Shown here piece by piece: positions 9,308 through 18,662 of a DNA stretch of 64,000 nt; position 1 is the first letter of the stretch; every line of letters starts with the position of its first letter. A model generated the notes under the pieces. That model saw only the letters and a list, made by a program, of their open reading frames with translations, made no database searches and was not told where the DNA came from. Where the stretch lies: contig JAWSVE010000009.1 of NCBI GenBank assembly GCA_033852115.1, positions 1 to 64,000 of the forward strand, written 5' to 3'. A program made the position numbers and the translations under genes. The stretch comes from JAWSVE01 sp033852115 (GTDB taxonomy: Bacteria > Pseudomonadota > Gammaproteobacteria > Pseudomonadales > Cellvibrionaceae).

Positions 9308-9636
9308 GAAATCTCTCTTTTTACACTCTTATCCGCTACCTATAAACGCAGCGAACCGGACACAATTTCTCATGCCCGGTTCTGCGGAAGCAGCTTGCTC
9401 ACTGCATCTAAGTCTTAGCGACCCTACTATGGGCCTGGTTCGCATGAAGGCGCTATTCTAATCAGCTTCGCGGGTCTACGCGACAGGGTTAGTTTTGTGT
9501 GATTAGCGACGCTCCACTATTGTTTTATAGTAACGCCATAGTACAATAAATAGAATTGATTTAGCTTTATCTCGCAATATAAATCATAGTTATTTAATTT
9601 TATCACTTCTCGCATATCTAACTGCAGGTAGTCCCC
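9308..9636. promoter_or_regulatory. divergent promoter region, histidine phosphatase / LysR
   Basis: No gene is seen here. The region holds an inverted repeat GAACCGG/CCGGTTC with a 16-base spacer at 9353-9382 in the leader of the histidine phosphatase, and AT-rich DNA with ACTAT-N6-ATAGT close to the LysR gene. A LysR-type site in the latter is plausible but unproven. Confidence 0.4.
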
Positions 9637-10572
9637 GTGGATCTCAATAAAGTCGACCTCAATTTATTCGTTGTGCTTGATTCAATATATACAGAATCGA
9701 GCCTGAGTGGCGCAGCAAAGCGCCTCTATGTCACGCAGCCTGCGGTAAGCGCCGCACTTTCTCGTTTACGGGATGTGTTTGACGACCCTCTATTCACTCG
9801 CTCCGGACGGCGCATGGTTGCCACACCAACAACTGAAGCCATTATCGGGCAAGTTCGCGATGCGCTCGACTTAATGCGCACCAGCATCGACAACAGTTAT
9901 CAGTTCATTCCTGCGAAAGAGCAGAAGCGAATCCGCCTAAGCATGAACGATCTGTCCGAGAGCATTATATTACCAGCCTTATATAAGGTGCTTGAGCGCG
10001 AAGCCCCAAATATGAAGCTTCAAGTAGAACAGCTCAACCGACGCGATGCATTAAAAATGCTATCGGCAGGACAACTCGACTTAGTACTCGATGCCCCTGT
10101 ATTGACCAACGACCAACTAGGCCACGAACCCCTTCTTGAAGGCAAGTACGTCTGTGTTGTGAGAGAGGGCCACCCAGCGACTACACACCCCCTTACACTA
10201 GAAGAATACGTCGACCTACCACACATACATGTCTCGAGCCGGCGGAGTGGATCGGGCTATGTCGATTACGCACTTGAAAAGCTGAGCCTGAAACGCCGTG
10301 TTGTGGTTCGCACCCAGCACTACCTCATGGTTCAAAAGCTTGTCTGTGACACAGACCTTTGCGCGACGATTCCTTCCTACGCCGCCAACATTCCCGGAAC
10401 GACTACCATTGAGTTACCGGTAGAATTAGAACCCCAAGGGCACCACATATACTGGCATCGTAGCCGAGATTCAGACCCCGCAATTCAATGGGTAAAGAAC
10501 CAGATCTTAAAGCTAAAAGATTTACCAGAGGACCCTTTAGGTATAAAGTATGAAATAGGCGAACCCCTATAG
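9637..10572 (+). CDS. LysR family transcriptional regulator
   Basis: A 311-residue LysR-type regulator. The N-terminal winged helix-turn-helix (about residues 4-64) contains the typical SLSGAAKRLYVTQPAVSAALSR region, followed by a periplasmic-binding-protein-like effector domain. The start is GTG at 9637; the reading frame gives the canonical VDLNLFVVLDSI opening. It is followed after 102 bases by a zinc alcohol dehydrogenase on the same strand, an obvious candidate target, and is divergent from the histidine phosphatase and the acyl-CoA operon. The effector is unknown. Confidence 0.92.
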   Translation: MDLNKVDLNLFVVLDSIYTESSLSGAAKRLYVTQPAVSAALSRLRDVFDDPLFTRSGRRMVATPTTEAIIGQVRDALDLMRTSIDNSYQFIPAKEQKRIRLSMNDLSESIILPALYKVLEREAPNMKLQVEQLNRRDALKMLSAGQLDLVLDAPVLTNDQLGHEPLLEGKYVCVVREGHPATTHPLTLEEYVDLPHIHVSSRRSGSGYVDYALEKLSLKRRVVVRTQHYLMVQKLVCDTDLCATIPSYAANIPGTTTIELPVELEPQGHHIYWHRSRDSDPAIQWVKNQILKLKDLPEDPLGIKYEIGEPL

Positions 10573-10674
10573 CAGCCTAATTGACATTTAACACGAGCGC
10601 CGTAACATGCTCGACACCTGACGCATTGGGATCTTCTTGATGCACTCCCTTATTATCTAAACCGAGGCCGAAGT

Positions 10675-11721
10675 ATGAAAAGCCAAGCCATTATCAAACC
10701 GGGTGAACCCCTTCAAGAGATCGAAACTGAAACACCGCAACCGAAAGGCAAAGAAGTCTTAATTGCCACTCAAAACTGCGGCGTATGTCATTCAGATTTG
10801 CATATCCACGATGGCTACTTTGATCTGGGCGGCGGTAACAAACTACCCGTTGCAGCAGCTTCTAGCGGAGACTTCGTTCTTGGTCATGAAGTACAAGGTA
10901 AAGCAATTGCCGCAGGGCCAGACGCTACAACCGTAGAAATTGGTAAGGAATACGCTGTTTACCCATGGATCGGCTGCGGTAGCTGCGGAATCTGTGAATC
11001 AGGTCAAGAGCACTTGTGTACTCGCCCACGCGGCATTGGCACATCGGTTGCTGGTGGCTACGCTGACCACGTTTTAGTCCCAGACGACAAATACCTCATT
11101 GAAATTGGCGATCTCGATGGCGCACTGGCTGCGTGTTATATGTGTTCAGGGATTACCGCATACAGCGCAATCCGCAAGCTGGAAGATGTGATGGCCGGTG
11201 GCCCGATCATGATTCTTGGCCTCGGCGGTGTTGGTATGATGGGGCTTCAGATTGCACTAGCAATGTATGACGAACAGCCAATTGTGGCCGATATCGACGA
11301 GAAAAAACTGGAGTATGCGCGCAGCCTAGGCATCAAACACGCTTACAACCTGAGCGAGCCAGACGCTTGGAAACAAATCAAGAAAGATACGGGAGGTCTT
11401 GCCGGAGTTGTTGATTTTGTGGGCTCTGAAAAGACTGTTAACCCGACGGTTAACATCATGCGCCAAGGTGGAAAAATTGTTGTTGTCGGCCTAATGGGCG
11501 GCGCATTAGCCGTACCCATTCCAATGCTCGCATGGAAGGCCGTATCGATCTGCGGCAGCTACGTTGGCAGCTTACAAGATGCGAAAGACGTTATCGCTCT
11601 TGCTCAGTCTGGCAAACTCAATCCAATCCAAATTGAGCATCGCCCGCTTAACCAAGTTAACGACGTTTTAGATAGTATGCGTCGCGGTGAGATCATGGGC
11701 CGTATAGTCCTGAACCCATAA
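10675..11721 (+). CDS. zinc-dependent alcohol dehydrogenase family protein
   Basis: A 348-residue medium-chain alcohol dehydrogenase. Catalytic zinc ligands are suggested by CGVCHSD, GHE (VLGHEVQG) and CYMCSG, and the structural zinc by the four-cysteine CGSCGICESGQEHLC. The Rossmann motif LGLGGVGMMG and following VADID indicate NAD. Ribosome binding site GAGG lies upstream of the ATG. It is immediately downstream of a LysR regulator and is followed by a strong terminator. The natural alcohol or aldehyde substrate is not evident. Confidence 0.92.
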   Translation: MKSQAIIKPGEPLQEIETETPQPKGKEVLIATQNCGVCHSDLHIHDGYFDLGGGNKLPVAAASSGDFVLGHEVQGKAIAAGPDATTVEIGKEYAVYPWIGCGSCGICESGQEHLCTRPRGIGTSVAGGYADHVLVPDDKYLIEIGDLDGALAACYMCSGITAYSAIRKLEDVMAGGPIMILGLGGVGMMGLQIALAMYDEQPIVADIDEKKLEYARSLGIKHAYNLSEPDAWKQIKKDTGGLAGVVDFVGSEKTVNPTVNIMRQGGKIVVVGLMGGALAVPIPMLAWKAVSICGSYVGSLQDAKDVIALAQSGKLNPIQIEHRPLNQVNDVLDSMRRGEIMGRIVLNP

Positions 11722-11743
11722 CACCTACAATGATACAAGCGCC

Positions 11744-11770
11744 AAAACCCGCTCACTGAGCGGGTTTTTT
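11744..11770 (+). terminator. intrinsic terminator after alcohol dehydrogenase
   Basis: AAAACCCGCTC pairs with GAGCGGGTTTT around a three-base loop, followed by further Ts. It lies 22 bases after the alcohol dehydrogenase stop. Confidence 0.9.
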
Positions 11771-12174
11771 ATTTTCTGGATCGTTCAATTTTCTTCTTTA
11801 TCAAAGATTCCATTACGTTTTGACATAAATAGTTTCAACCTAAAATAATTAGTTGCTCCTTTTTTAAATATTAAACTGTATTTCCCTCTACTTTCGGCAT
11901 CACTTCTCACCCATTTTTTGTGAACTCGTTCATCATAGTTTCCCAGCATTTATTCACTCTAACTATGTAAAAAATAAGAATTGCCAGTCAGCATTTTGTT
12001 AGAACCATTGAAACCATTTTAACTATTCGCCAACGAAACAACCCCTTACAAATACACGCGCTCAACTGACACGCGCTTATAAATAAATCCTACGGGCTAG
12101 ACATTAGTTTTGTTTTCGCGCGATCAGCAAAACACTTAGCGCCAAATACCAATAATTAATACAAGAGGTGTTTT
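11771..12174 (+). promoter_or_regulatory. upstream region of first DegV gene
   Basis: An AT-rich gene-free stretch. TTGACA at 11820-11825 is followed after 18 bases by AATAAT at 11844-11849, a reasonable sigma-70 promoter; if used it would give a leader of over 300 bases. AGAGGTG just before 12175 is the ribosome binding site. Nothing else was recognised. Confidence 0.35.
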
Positions 12175-13134
12175 ATGTCAGCAACACTTTCAAGGAATGT
12201 AGAGACTAACAAGGCATGCATAACCATTGATTCCGCATGTGATCTACCAAGATCTTTCATCAATAAACATGCGATACGAGTCCTACCCATTAAGCTCAAG
12301 CTTGGCAACACCACCTTTGTCGACACTCGCGACCCGGCGCAAACGATTAAAATGTATAGCAGCCAGCGATTACACCAAAACTATATTGCCGAATCGGAAG
12401 CCGCTTCAGTCAGCGAAATATCGAGCATATTTGAAAACGACATTGCACCCCAATATGACAATGTATTAGCGATTACCATCAGTTCAAAGCGGAGCGAAAT
12501 CTATAAAAATGTAAAAGAATCCGTATTTGTTGGTTGCGATCGATTTAAATCAGCGCGAAAAAAACAAGGCAACTCTTCTCCACTTCGAATACAAGTTGTC
12601 GACAGCCAGGCCCTATTTCCGGGGCAAGGACTTTTGGCATACGAAGCAGTACGCTTACTGAAAGCCGGCATACCAGTTCCCAAAATAGCGGCCCATATAG
12701 AAAAAGTAAAAAATACAGTTAAGGGTTTTCTGCTCCCAGAGAACCTCTATTACCTCAACAAGCGCGCTAGTATCAAAGGCGACAAGTCAGTCAGCTGGCT
12801 AAGTTACAAAATTGGTAGCATGATGGACATCAAACCAATCATTGAAGCTCAGCATGGAGAAACATTTACCAGCGGCAAGGCAAAGGGATTTGAAGACGGA
12901 CTAAAGCAGATTTTTCAGCGAGCAAACAGCGCAATAGAATCAGGGTTAACGATCAACGCCATTAATATGAGCTATGCAGGTAACCCAAAGGTCATCGAGA
13001 ACAATCGTGACTATCAAATGTTTATTAATGACGCGAAAGCACGCGGCGTTAAAACACTGCTTTCTGTTATGAGCACTACGGCGGCAGTGAATGTTGGCCC
13101 AGGCGCTTTCTCACTGGCATTTGCCGAAAAATAA
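12175..13134 (+). CDS. DegV family protein (fatty-acid-binding type)
   Basis: A 319-residue DegV-family protein. The family signature DSACDLP is at the N-terminus, a TISSKRSEIYKN segment matches the S/T-rich ligand loop, and the C-terminus ends with NVGPGAFSLAFA. DegV proteins of Gram-positive bacteria (FakB) bind a fatty acid and present it to the kinase FakA. No FakA-like gene is in this window. The normally seen HxGPG motif is NVGPG here. A ribosome binding site AGAGGTG supports the start. The neighbouring gene at 13463 is a clear paralogue, so the pair arose by tandem duplication. A lipid-binding role is inferred from family. Confidence 0.85.
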   Translation: MSATLSRNVETNKACITIDSACDLPRSFINKHAIRVLPIKLKLGNTTFVDTRDPAQTIKMYSSQRLHQNYIAESEAASVSEISSIFENDIAPQYDNVLAITISSKRSEIYKNVKESVFVGCDRFKSARKKQGNSSPLRIQVVDSQALFPGQGLLAYEAVRLLKAGIPVPKIAAHIEKVKNTVKGFLLPENLYYLNKRASIKGDKSVSWLSYKIGSMMDIKPIIEAQHGETFTSGKAKGFEDGLKQIFQRANSAIESGLTINAINMSYAGNPKVIENNRDYQMFINDAKARGVKTLLSVMSTTAAVNVGPGAFSLAFAEK

Positions 13135-13140
13135 CACTTT

Positions 13141-13174
13141 GCAACCCAGGCATACAATAAGCCTGGGTTGCTTT
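13141..13174 (+). terminator. hairpin after first DegV gene
   Basis: An 11-bp perfect stem GCAACCCAGGC/GCCTGGGTTGC with a nine-base loop, followed by only three Ts. It probably ends or attenuates the first DegV transcript. Confidence 0.65.
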
Positions 13175-13462
13175 ATACTAAAAGAAGTATCAGCCTAGAA
13201 ACAATACTGTAGGTAATTTAAGATTTTAATAACACAAAATTTATAGCAGAGCCAACTAGTTTACTAGTCCATTTTATTAAAGCGGACACTCGCTCCACTC
13301 ATCCCTCCGAGCATTCCACTCAGCCCTATCGTATAGCCCGTTTTTCGAGCCTACTTCACTATTTCGCCAGCACCACACTAAAAACAATACTGTCAGCTAC
13401 CCTGATACGCGATGAAGCTGGCTTTTAAATAAAAATAACAACTACCTAGATGGAGCTATTCT
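13175..13462 (+). promoter_or_regulatory. region between the two DegV genes
   Basis: No gene is seen. AAACAATACTGT occurs twice (13199-13210 and 13382-13393) as a direct repeat, and ACTAGTTTACTAGT forms a palindrome near 13256. These may be regulatory or leftovers of the duplication. Confidence 0.3.
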
Positions 13463-14398
13463 ATGTCTGCAAGAGCTTGCCTAGCAGTAGATTCTGCCTG
13501 CGACCTGCCAACGGCGTTTTTACAAGAACACGCCATTAAAATTTTACCAATCAATCTAAAAATCGGATCTGGCATTTACCGAGATACTCGCGACCCCGCA
13601 CACACCATCAAGTTGTACAAAAGCAAACAACTTGAAGAAGACTTTTCTGCCGAGTCTGAACCTGCATCGCAGCAAGAAATTTCTAGTTTCATAGAAAGCG
13701 AATTAGCTTCAGACTACGATGAAGTGCTGGCATTAACAATTAGCTCACAACGTAGCGGAGTTTATAAAAACATCCGCGAATCAGCTTTTGTAGAGCGCCG
13801 ACGCCTCAAAGAGGTTCGACAAAAACAAGGCAATACCGTGCCTTTTAAAATTCGCGTTGTAGATAGCGCGGCGCTATTTACAGGCCAGGGCGTATTAGCA
13901 TTCGAAGTCATTCGACTAATGAAAGAAGGCAAGCTTTCGCATTCTGAAATCGTCAAACACATTGAAAGCTTAAAATCTAAAACACGCGCACTTCTGGTCC
14001 CTAACAGCCTCTATTTTTTAAAAAACAGGGCGCGCGCAAAAGGAGATAATAGCGTTAGCTGGCTAAGCTACAAACTTGGCAACATGATGGATATCAAGCC
14101 GATCGTTCAAGGTTATAAAGGTATCACTGAGCCGATTGCGAAAGTTCGCGGGTATGATGAAGGCATTAAATTTCTATTTAAGCGTGCAGAAGACGCGATT
14201 GATAAGGGTCTTGCGATTCCCGTTGTAGTCATGAGCTACGCAGGAGATCCACGGCAGATCGAAAATCTCGAGATATATCAACAATTCGTCGCAAGGGTTA
14301 AAAAGAAAGGTATCACCCCCCTCCTCTCCATCATGAGCACCACAGGTGCCATCAATGTTGGCCCAGGATCATTTTCACTTGCATACGCCGACGACTAA
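13463..14398 (+). CDS. DegV family protein, tandem paralogue
   Basis: A 311-residue DegV-family protein, paralogous along its length to the gene at 12175: both share DSACDLP, DTRDPAHTIK-like, TISSQRSGVYKN, SVSWLSYKLGNMMDIKPI and INVGPGSFSLA segments. The ribosome binding site is GGAG. The pair has independent upstream regions, and a hairpin separates them, so they may be differentially expressed. As in the first copy, Asn takes the place of the His in HxGPG. It converges on the FadB-like gene. The presumed role is binding a fatty acid or related lipid, consistent with surrounding beta-oxidation genes but not shown. Confidence 0.86.
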   Translation: MSARACLAVDSACDLPTAFLQEHAIKILPINLKIGSGIYRDTRDPAHTIKLYKSKQLEEDFSAESEPASQQEISSFIESELASDYDEVLALTISSQRSGVYKNIRESAFVERRRLKEVRQKQGNTVPFKIRVVDSAALFTGQGVLAFEVIRLMKEGKLSHSEIVKHIESLKSKTRALLVPNSLYFLKNRARAKGDNSVSWLSYKLGNMMDIKPIVQGYKGITEPIAKVRGYDEGIKFLFKRAEDAIDKGLAIPVVVMSYAGDPRQIENLEIYQQFVARVKKKGITPLLSIMSTTGAINVGPGSFSLAYADD

Positions 14399-14400
14399 AA

Positions 14401-14427
14401 AAAACCCGCCGTTCGGCGGGTTTTAAT
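14401..14427. terminator. bidirectional terminator, DegV / FadB-like
   Basis: AAAACCCGCC pairs with GGCGGGTTTT around GTTC, with A- and T-runs on both sides. It serves the convergent DegV gene and the FadB-like gene. Confidence 0.9.
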
Positions 14428-14447
14428 TTTCTATAAGCCAAACTCAA

Positions 14448-16553
14448 TTAGGCGTTTTCTTTTGCCCAATCAGCAAAGCTCTTACCTGACTCAGCCAACT
14501 CTTTTAATAGAGGTGCTGGTTCCCAAGTACCGTTTTGAGTGGCTTCGTTGAACTCGCTAATTTTCGCGTAGACTTCTTTCAAGCCAACTTGATCTGCGTA
14601 GCACATTGGACCACCTTTCGCGACAGGGAAACCGTATCCATTAAGGTATACAGTGTCGATATCACTTGGGCGCTGTGCAATCCCTTCAGCGAGAATCAAC
14701 GCACCTTCGTTAACCAAACCGTAGATGCAGCGAGCAACGATTTCGTCGGAAGAAATTTCACGACGCTCTACGCCTAACTCAGCGGCAGTTTTCTCGATAA
14801 TCTCCAACACTTCAGGATCTTCGATACGTGCGCGTGTTTCAGGGTCATACTTGTAGAAACCTGCACCCGTTTTTTGACCAAGGCGACCAGCTTCCACCAA
14901 GGTATCAGCCACTTTAAATGCTTTAGGATCACCTTTTTGCTCGTCGGTTAATGCTTCACGCGCTTTATAACCGATGTCGATACCAGCCAAGTCACCCATA
15001 GCGATTGGGCCCATTGCCATACCGAAACCTTCTAACGCGTCATCCACTTGCTTAGGTGTCGCACCTTCGATGATGCACAGTTGTGCTTCACGACCGTAGT
15101 TGCGCAACATTCGGTTACCGATGAAGCCGTAGCAAACGCGAGCAAGTACAGGCACTTTGCCGATTTTCTTCGCCAACTTCATCACTGTTGCAACAACGTC
15201 ATCAGCTGTTTTCTCAGCGCGAACGTTTTCTAACAGCTTCATTACGTTAGCCGGGCTGAAGAAGTGCATACCAACAACATCTTCAGGACGCTTAACGGCA
15301 GTCGCGATTTCATCGATGTCTTGGTAAGAGGTGTTAGAAGCAAGGATACAACCAGGCTTGCACACTTCGTCCAACTTCGCGAATACTTGTTTTTTGATTT
15401 CGATATTTTCGAATACGGCTTCGATTACCAAATCAACATCGCCCAAGTCGGCGTAATTGGTGGTACCGCTCAACAAGCTCATGCATTGCTCAACTTGTTG
15501 CTCAGTCATCTTGCCTTTGCTAGCAGTAATGCTGTAGTTCTTTTTGATGATGCCAAGGCCACGCTCTAGCGCTTCATCGCTGATTTCCAGCATGGTGACT
15601 GGAATACCAACGTTCATGAAGTTCATCGCGATACCGCCACCCATGGTGCCGCCACCGATGATCGCCACTTTTTTGATGTCGCGAACTGGCGTGTCTTTAG
15701 GTAAATCTTTTACTTTCGCCGCTTCACGCTCTGCGAAGAAAGCGTGGCGCATTGCTGCAGATTGAGGAGAAACAACAAGCTCAGAGAACAGTTCACGCTC
15801 TTTTGCCAAACCTTCATCCATTGGCAAATTAACGGCTGCTTCAATACAAGAAACAATGCGATCAGGTGCGATTTGACCACGTGCGCGTTTCGCTAATTTT
15901 TTGCGAGCATTCTCGAAGAAGTCAGCAGGAATAGATGCAGGATCGATAGTGATATCACGAACGCGTTTTAGTGGTGCATTTTCTGCAACCAATGATTGTG
16001 CGTAAGCAACACCTTCCGCCAATACGTCTTCGCTGTCAGCCACTTTATCAATCAAACCAGAGGCTTGCGCTTTTTTAGCTGCAATAGGACGACCAGAAGT
16101 AATCAAATCCAACGCCGCTTCAACGCCCATTAAGCGTGGAGCACGTTGAGTACCACCGGCACCAGGAAGAATACCCAAGTTAACTTCGGGCAAACCTACC
16201 TTTGCGCTTGGGATAGCAACACGGTAGTGACAAGCCAATGCCACTTCTAAACCACCGCCTAATGCAGTACCGTGAATCGCCGCGATAACGGGTTTTTGAG
16301 AATTCTCAATAGCGTCAAGCACTGAAGGAAGAGAAGGTTCTTTAGGTGGCTTTCCGAATTCAGTAATGTCAGCACCGGCGATGAACGTACGACCTTCACA
16401 TACAAGAACAACTGCTTTAGAGGCGTCGCTCTGAGCTTGCGCCAAGCCTTCGGTTAACCCTTGACGCAATGCTTGAGAAAGCGCGTTTACCGGTGGGTTA
16501 TTGATTTTGATGACGCCAATGTCATCTTGCAATTCATAGTTAACGACAGACAT
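14448..16553 (-). CDS. 3-hydroxyacyl-CoA dehydrogenase / enoyl-CoA hydratase bifunctional protein
   Basis: A 701-residue multifunctional beta-oxidation enzyme. The N-terminal crotonase domain (about 1-190) has the oxyanion-hole segments FIAGADITEF and HGTALGGGLEVALACHYR plus GLPEVNLGILPGAGGTQR. The central NAD-binding domain begins near residue 300 (VAIIGGGTMGGGIAMNFM), and the 3-hydroxyacyl-CoA dehydrogenase C-terminal domains follow, with HFFSPANVMKLLE carrying the catalytic His. Domain order matches FadJ/peroxisomal-type proteins. Both the hydratase and dehydrogenase steps are covered. It sits downstream of the acyl-CoA synthetase gene on the same strand with a 210-base gap. Confidence 0.93.
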   Translation of the reverse strand: MSVVNYELQDDIGVIKINNPPVNALSQALRQGLTEGLAQAQSDASKAVVLVCEGRTFIAGADITEFGKPPKEPSLPSVLDAIENSQKPVIAAIHGTALGGGLEVALACHYRVAIPSAKVGLPEVNLGILPGAGGTQRAPRLMGVEAALDLITSGRPIAAKKAQASGLIDKVADSEDVLAEGVAYAQSLVAENAPLKRVRDITIDPASIPADFFENARKKLAKRARGQIAPDRIVSCIEAAVNLPMDEGLAKERELFSELVVSPQSAAMRHAFFAEREAAKVKDLPKDTPVRDIKKVAIIGGGTMGGGIAMNFMNVGIPVTMLEISDEALERGLGIIKKNYSITASKGKMTEQQVEQCMSLLSGTTNYADLGDVDLVIEAVFENIEIKKQVFAKLDEVCKPGCILASNTSYQDIDEIATAVKRPEDVVGMHFFSPANVMKLLENVRAEKTADDVVATVMKLAKKIGKVPVLARVCYGFIGNRMLRNYGREAQLCIIEGATPKQVDDALEGFGMAMGPIAMGDLAGIDIGYKAREALTDEQKGDPKAFKVADTLVEAGRLGQKTGAGFYKYDPETRARIEDPEVLEIIEKTAAELGVERREISSDEIVARCIYGLVNEGALILAEGIAQRPSDIDTVYLNGYGFPVAKGGPMCYADQVGLKEVYAKISEFNEATQNGTWEPAPLLKELAESGKSFADWAKENA

Positions 16554-16763
16554 AGTTAAACCTATCTTGTTAAATTTACTGGTTAATGAAACAGGCTGCT
16601 GATGTTTTCGTTAAAAACGAATGGGATACCCCACGAAAACCACCAACCACTCCCTTAAGTTCTGCGCTGACAACAGCACAATTTACTTGCCACCTAACTC
16701 CGTGGTTTTTTTATATTTATTCGTCTCCAAACAGCCCTTGAATGATCCGCTAACACTCGAGTG
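16554..16763 (-). promoter_or_regulatory. gap upstream of FadB-like gene
   Basis: A gene-free stretch of 210 bases that probably holds a promoter for the FadB-like gene. CCAC-N8-GTGG followed by seven Ts at about 16700-16720 resembles a terminator but on the plus strand, where no gene ends. Confidence 0.25.
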
Positions 16764-18662
16764 CTAGCAAAAATCGATCACTACCGGGAATCTTTCTAAC
16801 ACCTCGCGAGCTAAATCGTGCTGCTCGCTTTTATGTAATTTGACCGTCGCCACATGGCCCCTTGCCTGATCGAACTCTGCCGAAACTTCACCGAAAATTC
16901 CTTGCTCTTGCATGGCGTTATTTAGCACAAAGCAGATTGAGCGGTTACGTAATTCTGGTTTAAAGAATTTACCCACAACAGTCATTGGCATTTCTTTCAC
17001 AAACTCAATTCGCTTAGGAATAGCCGCTCGCTCTGCAATCGAGTCTTGGCAATAGGCAAGCAATTCATCTTCTGTCACTCTGCCATTAAATTCTGGCTTG
17101 AGTTCCACATAAGCAACCGGTAGTTCGCCTGCATAGGCATCTGGTTGACCAATCGCGACAACTTGCGCGACGGCGGCGTGCTTTAACAGAGGCTCCTCGA
17201 TTGTGACGGGATCAATATTATGGCCACCGCGGATAATTAAGTCCTTGGCTCGCCCTGTGAGCGTCACAAACCCATCTGAGTCAACATAAGCAACATCGCC
17301 AGTATTAAACCAATCCCCGTCTACCCATGCTTTCGCATTGTCTTCTGGGTTGAGATAGCCTTTGAAAATATTCGGACCACGTAAGATAAGCACCCCAGAC
17401 TGATGAACATCACAGTCGCGAACAACGTTAGTGCCATCTAGTTCGACTATGCGCAACTCACAATACGGAAACCGCGCACCAACACTCCCTTCCGGTGCCG
17501 GCGATTCGGGAATTTGACGGGTTCCAAGCGAGCAAGTTTCTGTCATGCCCCAACCATTTGACACTCGGACATCAAATGTATTTTCGAATTCTTTACGCAA
17601 TTGTTTTGGTAAGGGGGCAGCACCAGAGCCGACGTCTTGTAGGCAAGATAAATCGTTATCGCCTGCGGGAAGCTGCAGCAATGCGGCCAATATCGTCGGC
17701 ACGGCGGCAAAGGCAACAATGCGATAACGTGCTGCATGATGCCACCACAGTTTGATCACATTAGGATTTCTAAATCCGTCCGGCGTCATTATCAAGATTG
17801 AACGACCCGCGAATAATGTGCCGATACCTGCTGCGATCAATCCATAAATATGAAACATCGGCAACGCAGACATAATCGGGAAGCGACCGCGATAACGCAC
17901 TAAGTCTTCTATAACTTGGCCTGACCACGCAATATTGTGATGTGTAACTTGTGCTATTTTGGGCCGCCCGGTTGTCCCTCCGGTGTGGAAGTAGGCAGCA
18001 ACATCATCGCCTCTGATTTCCCGATCAAAAATCAAATGATCGGCTGGCTGCTGACCGATGCACTCGTCATAATTAATGACATTTACACCTTTCTTCTCAA
18101 ATTTAAAATCAATCTGCGTATAGCCAGGCAATTCAACCACAATCAAAGTTTCGATTTGCGGTGCGCCGTCTAACAGTGCCTCCACCCTGGCCCAATGATT
18201 AGAGTCACTGTGCGGCGGCGCCATTGTAATTAAAAATTTAGAACCCGCGGTATTAACAATTTCAACAAGGTGCTCAGCATCCAACACGGGGTTGAGGGGA
18301 GCTGCCACACCCAACACTTGAGCACCCCAAATCGCATAATGGCTGTGGAGCATGTTGGTCAGCATAATGGCAATGGGGTCACCCACCTGGGCACCCAGAT
18401 GACTGAGCATGTTGGCAGTTTGAGTTAATTTTGCGAGCAGCTGATTGTAGCTAACGTCGATCGTCGCCTCGTTTTCGGCGCCGGTTGGTAAAAGCTGTAG
18501 GGCTAGGTCATCACCGTACCGCGCAGCGGCTTCTTTCATCAAGGCATAGCTGTTGGTGATCGGGAAGCGCTCTTCACAGCTTGCTTCCTGCTCATACGCC
18601 AGGACATCTGCTAAGTTGGCAAGTCGGGGCGCGTCAGTATTATTGTCGAGTACTCTTTCCAA
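16764..18662 (-). CDS. acyl-CoA synthetase (AMP-forming)
   Basis: A 632-residue member of the ANL superfamily, which activates a carboxylic acid with ATP and CoA. The P-loop YFHTGGTTGRPK, the GWGMTET motif, the hinge region NTGDVAYVDSDGFVTLTGRAKDLIIRGG and the C-terminal catalytic Lys (MTVVGKFFK) are all present. An unusual extension of about 70 residues follows the catalytic Lys. The reading frame starts at a TTG (18662); no better ATG is available before the conserved region. It is divergent from the acyl-CoA dehydrogenase trio, with which it presumably cooperates. The chain type activated cannot be told. Confidence 0.9.
   Translation of the reverse strand: MERVLDNNTDAPRLANLADVLAYEQEASCEERFPITNSYALMKEAAARYGDDLALQLLPTGAENEATIDVSYNQLLAKLTQTANMLSHLGAQVGDPIAIMLTNMLHSHYAIWGAQVLGVAAPLNPVLDAEHLVEIVNTAGSKFLITMAPPHSDSNHWARVEALLDGAPQIETLIVVELPGYTQIDFKFEKKGVNVINYDECIGQQPADHLIFDREIRGDDVAAYFHTGGTTGRPKIAQVTHHNIAWSGQVIEDLVRYRGRFPIMSALPMFHIYGLIAAGIGTLFAGRSILIMTPDGFRNPNVIKLWWHHAARYRIVAFAAVPTILAALLQLPAGDNDLSCLQDVGSGAAPLPKQLRKEFENTFDVRVSNGWGMTETCSLGTRQIPESPAPEGSVGARFPYCELRIVELDGTNVVRDCDVHQSGVLILRGPNIFKGYLNPEDNAKAWVDGDWFNTGDVAYVDSDGFVTLTGRAKDLIIRGGHNIDPVTIEEPLLKHAAVAQVVAIGQPDAYAGELPVAYVELKPEFNGRVTEDELLAYCQDSIAERAAIPKRIEFVKEMPMTVVGKFFKPELRNRSICFVLNNAMQEQGIFGEVSAEFDQARGHVATVKLHKSEQHDLAREVLERFPVVIDFC

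Noticed and set aside
16690..16725. Terminator-like CCAC...GTGG plus Ts
   Set aside because: Short stem on the plus strand where no plus-strand gene ends.
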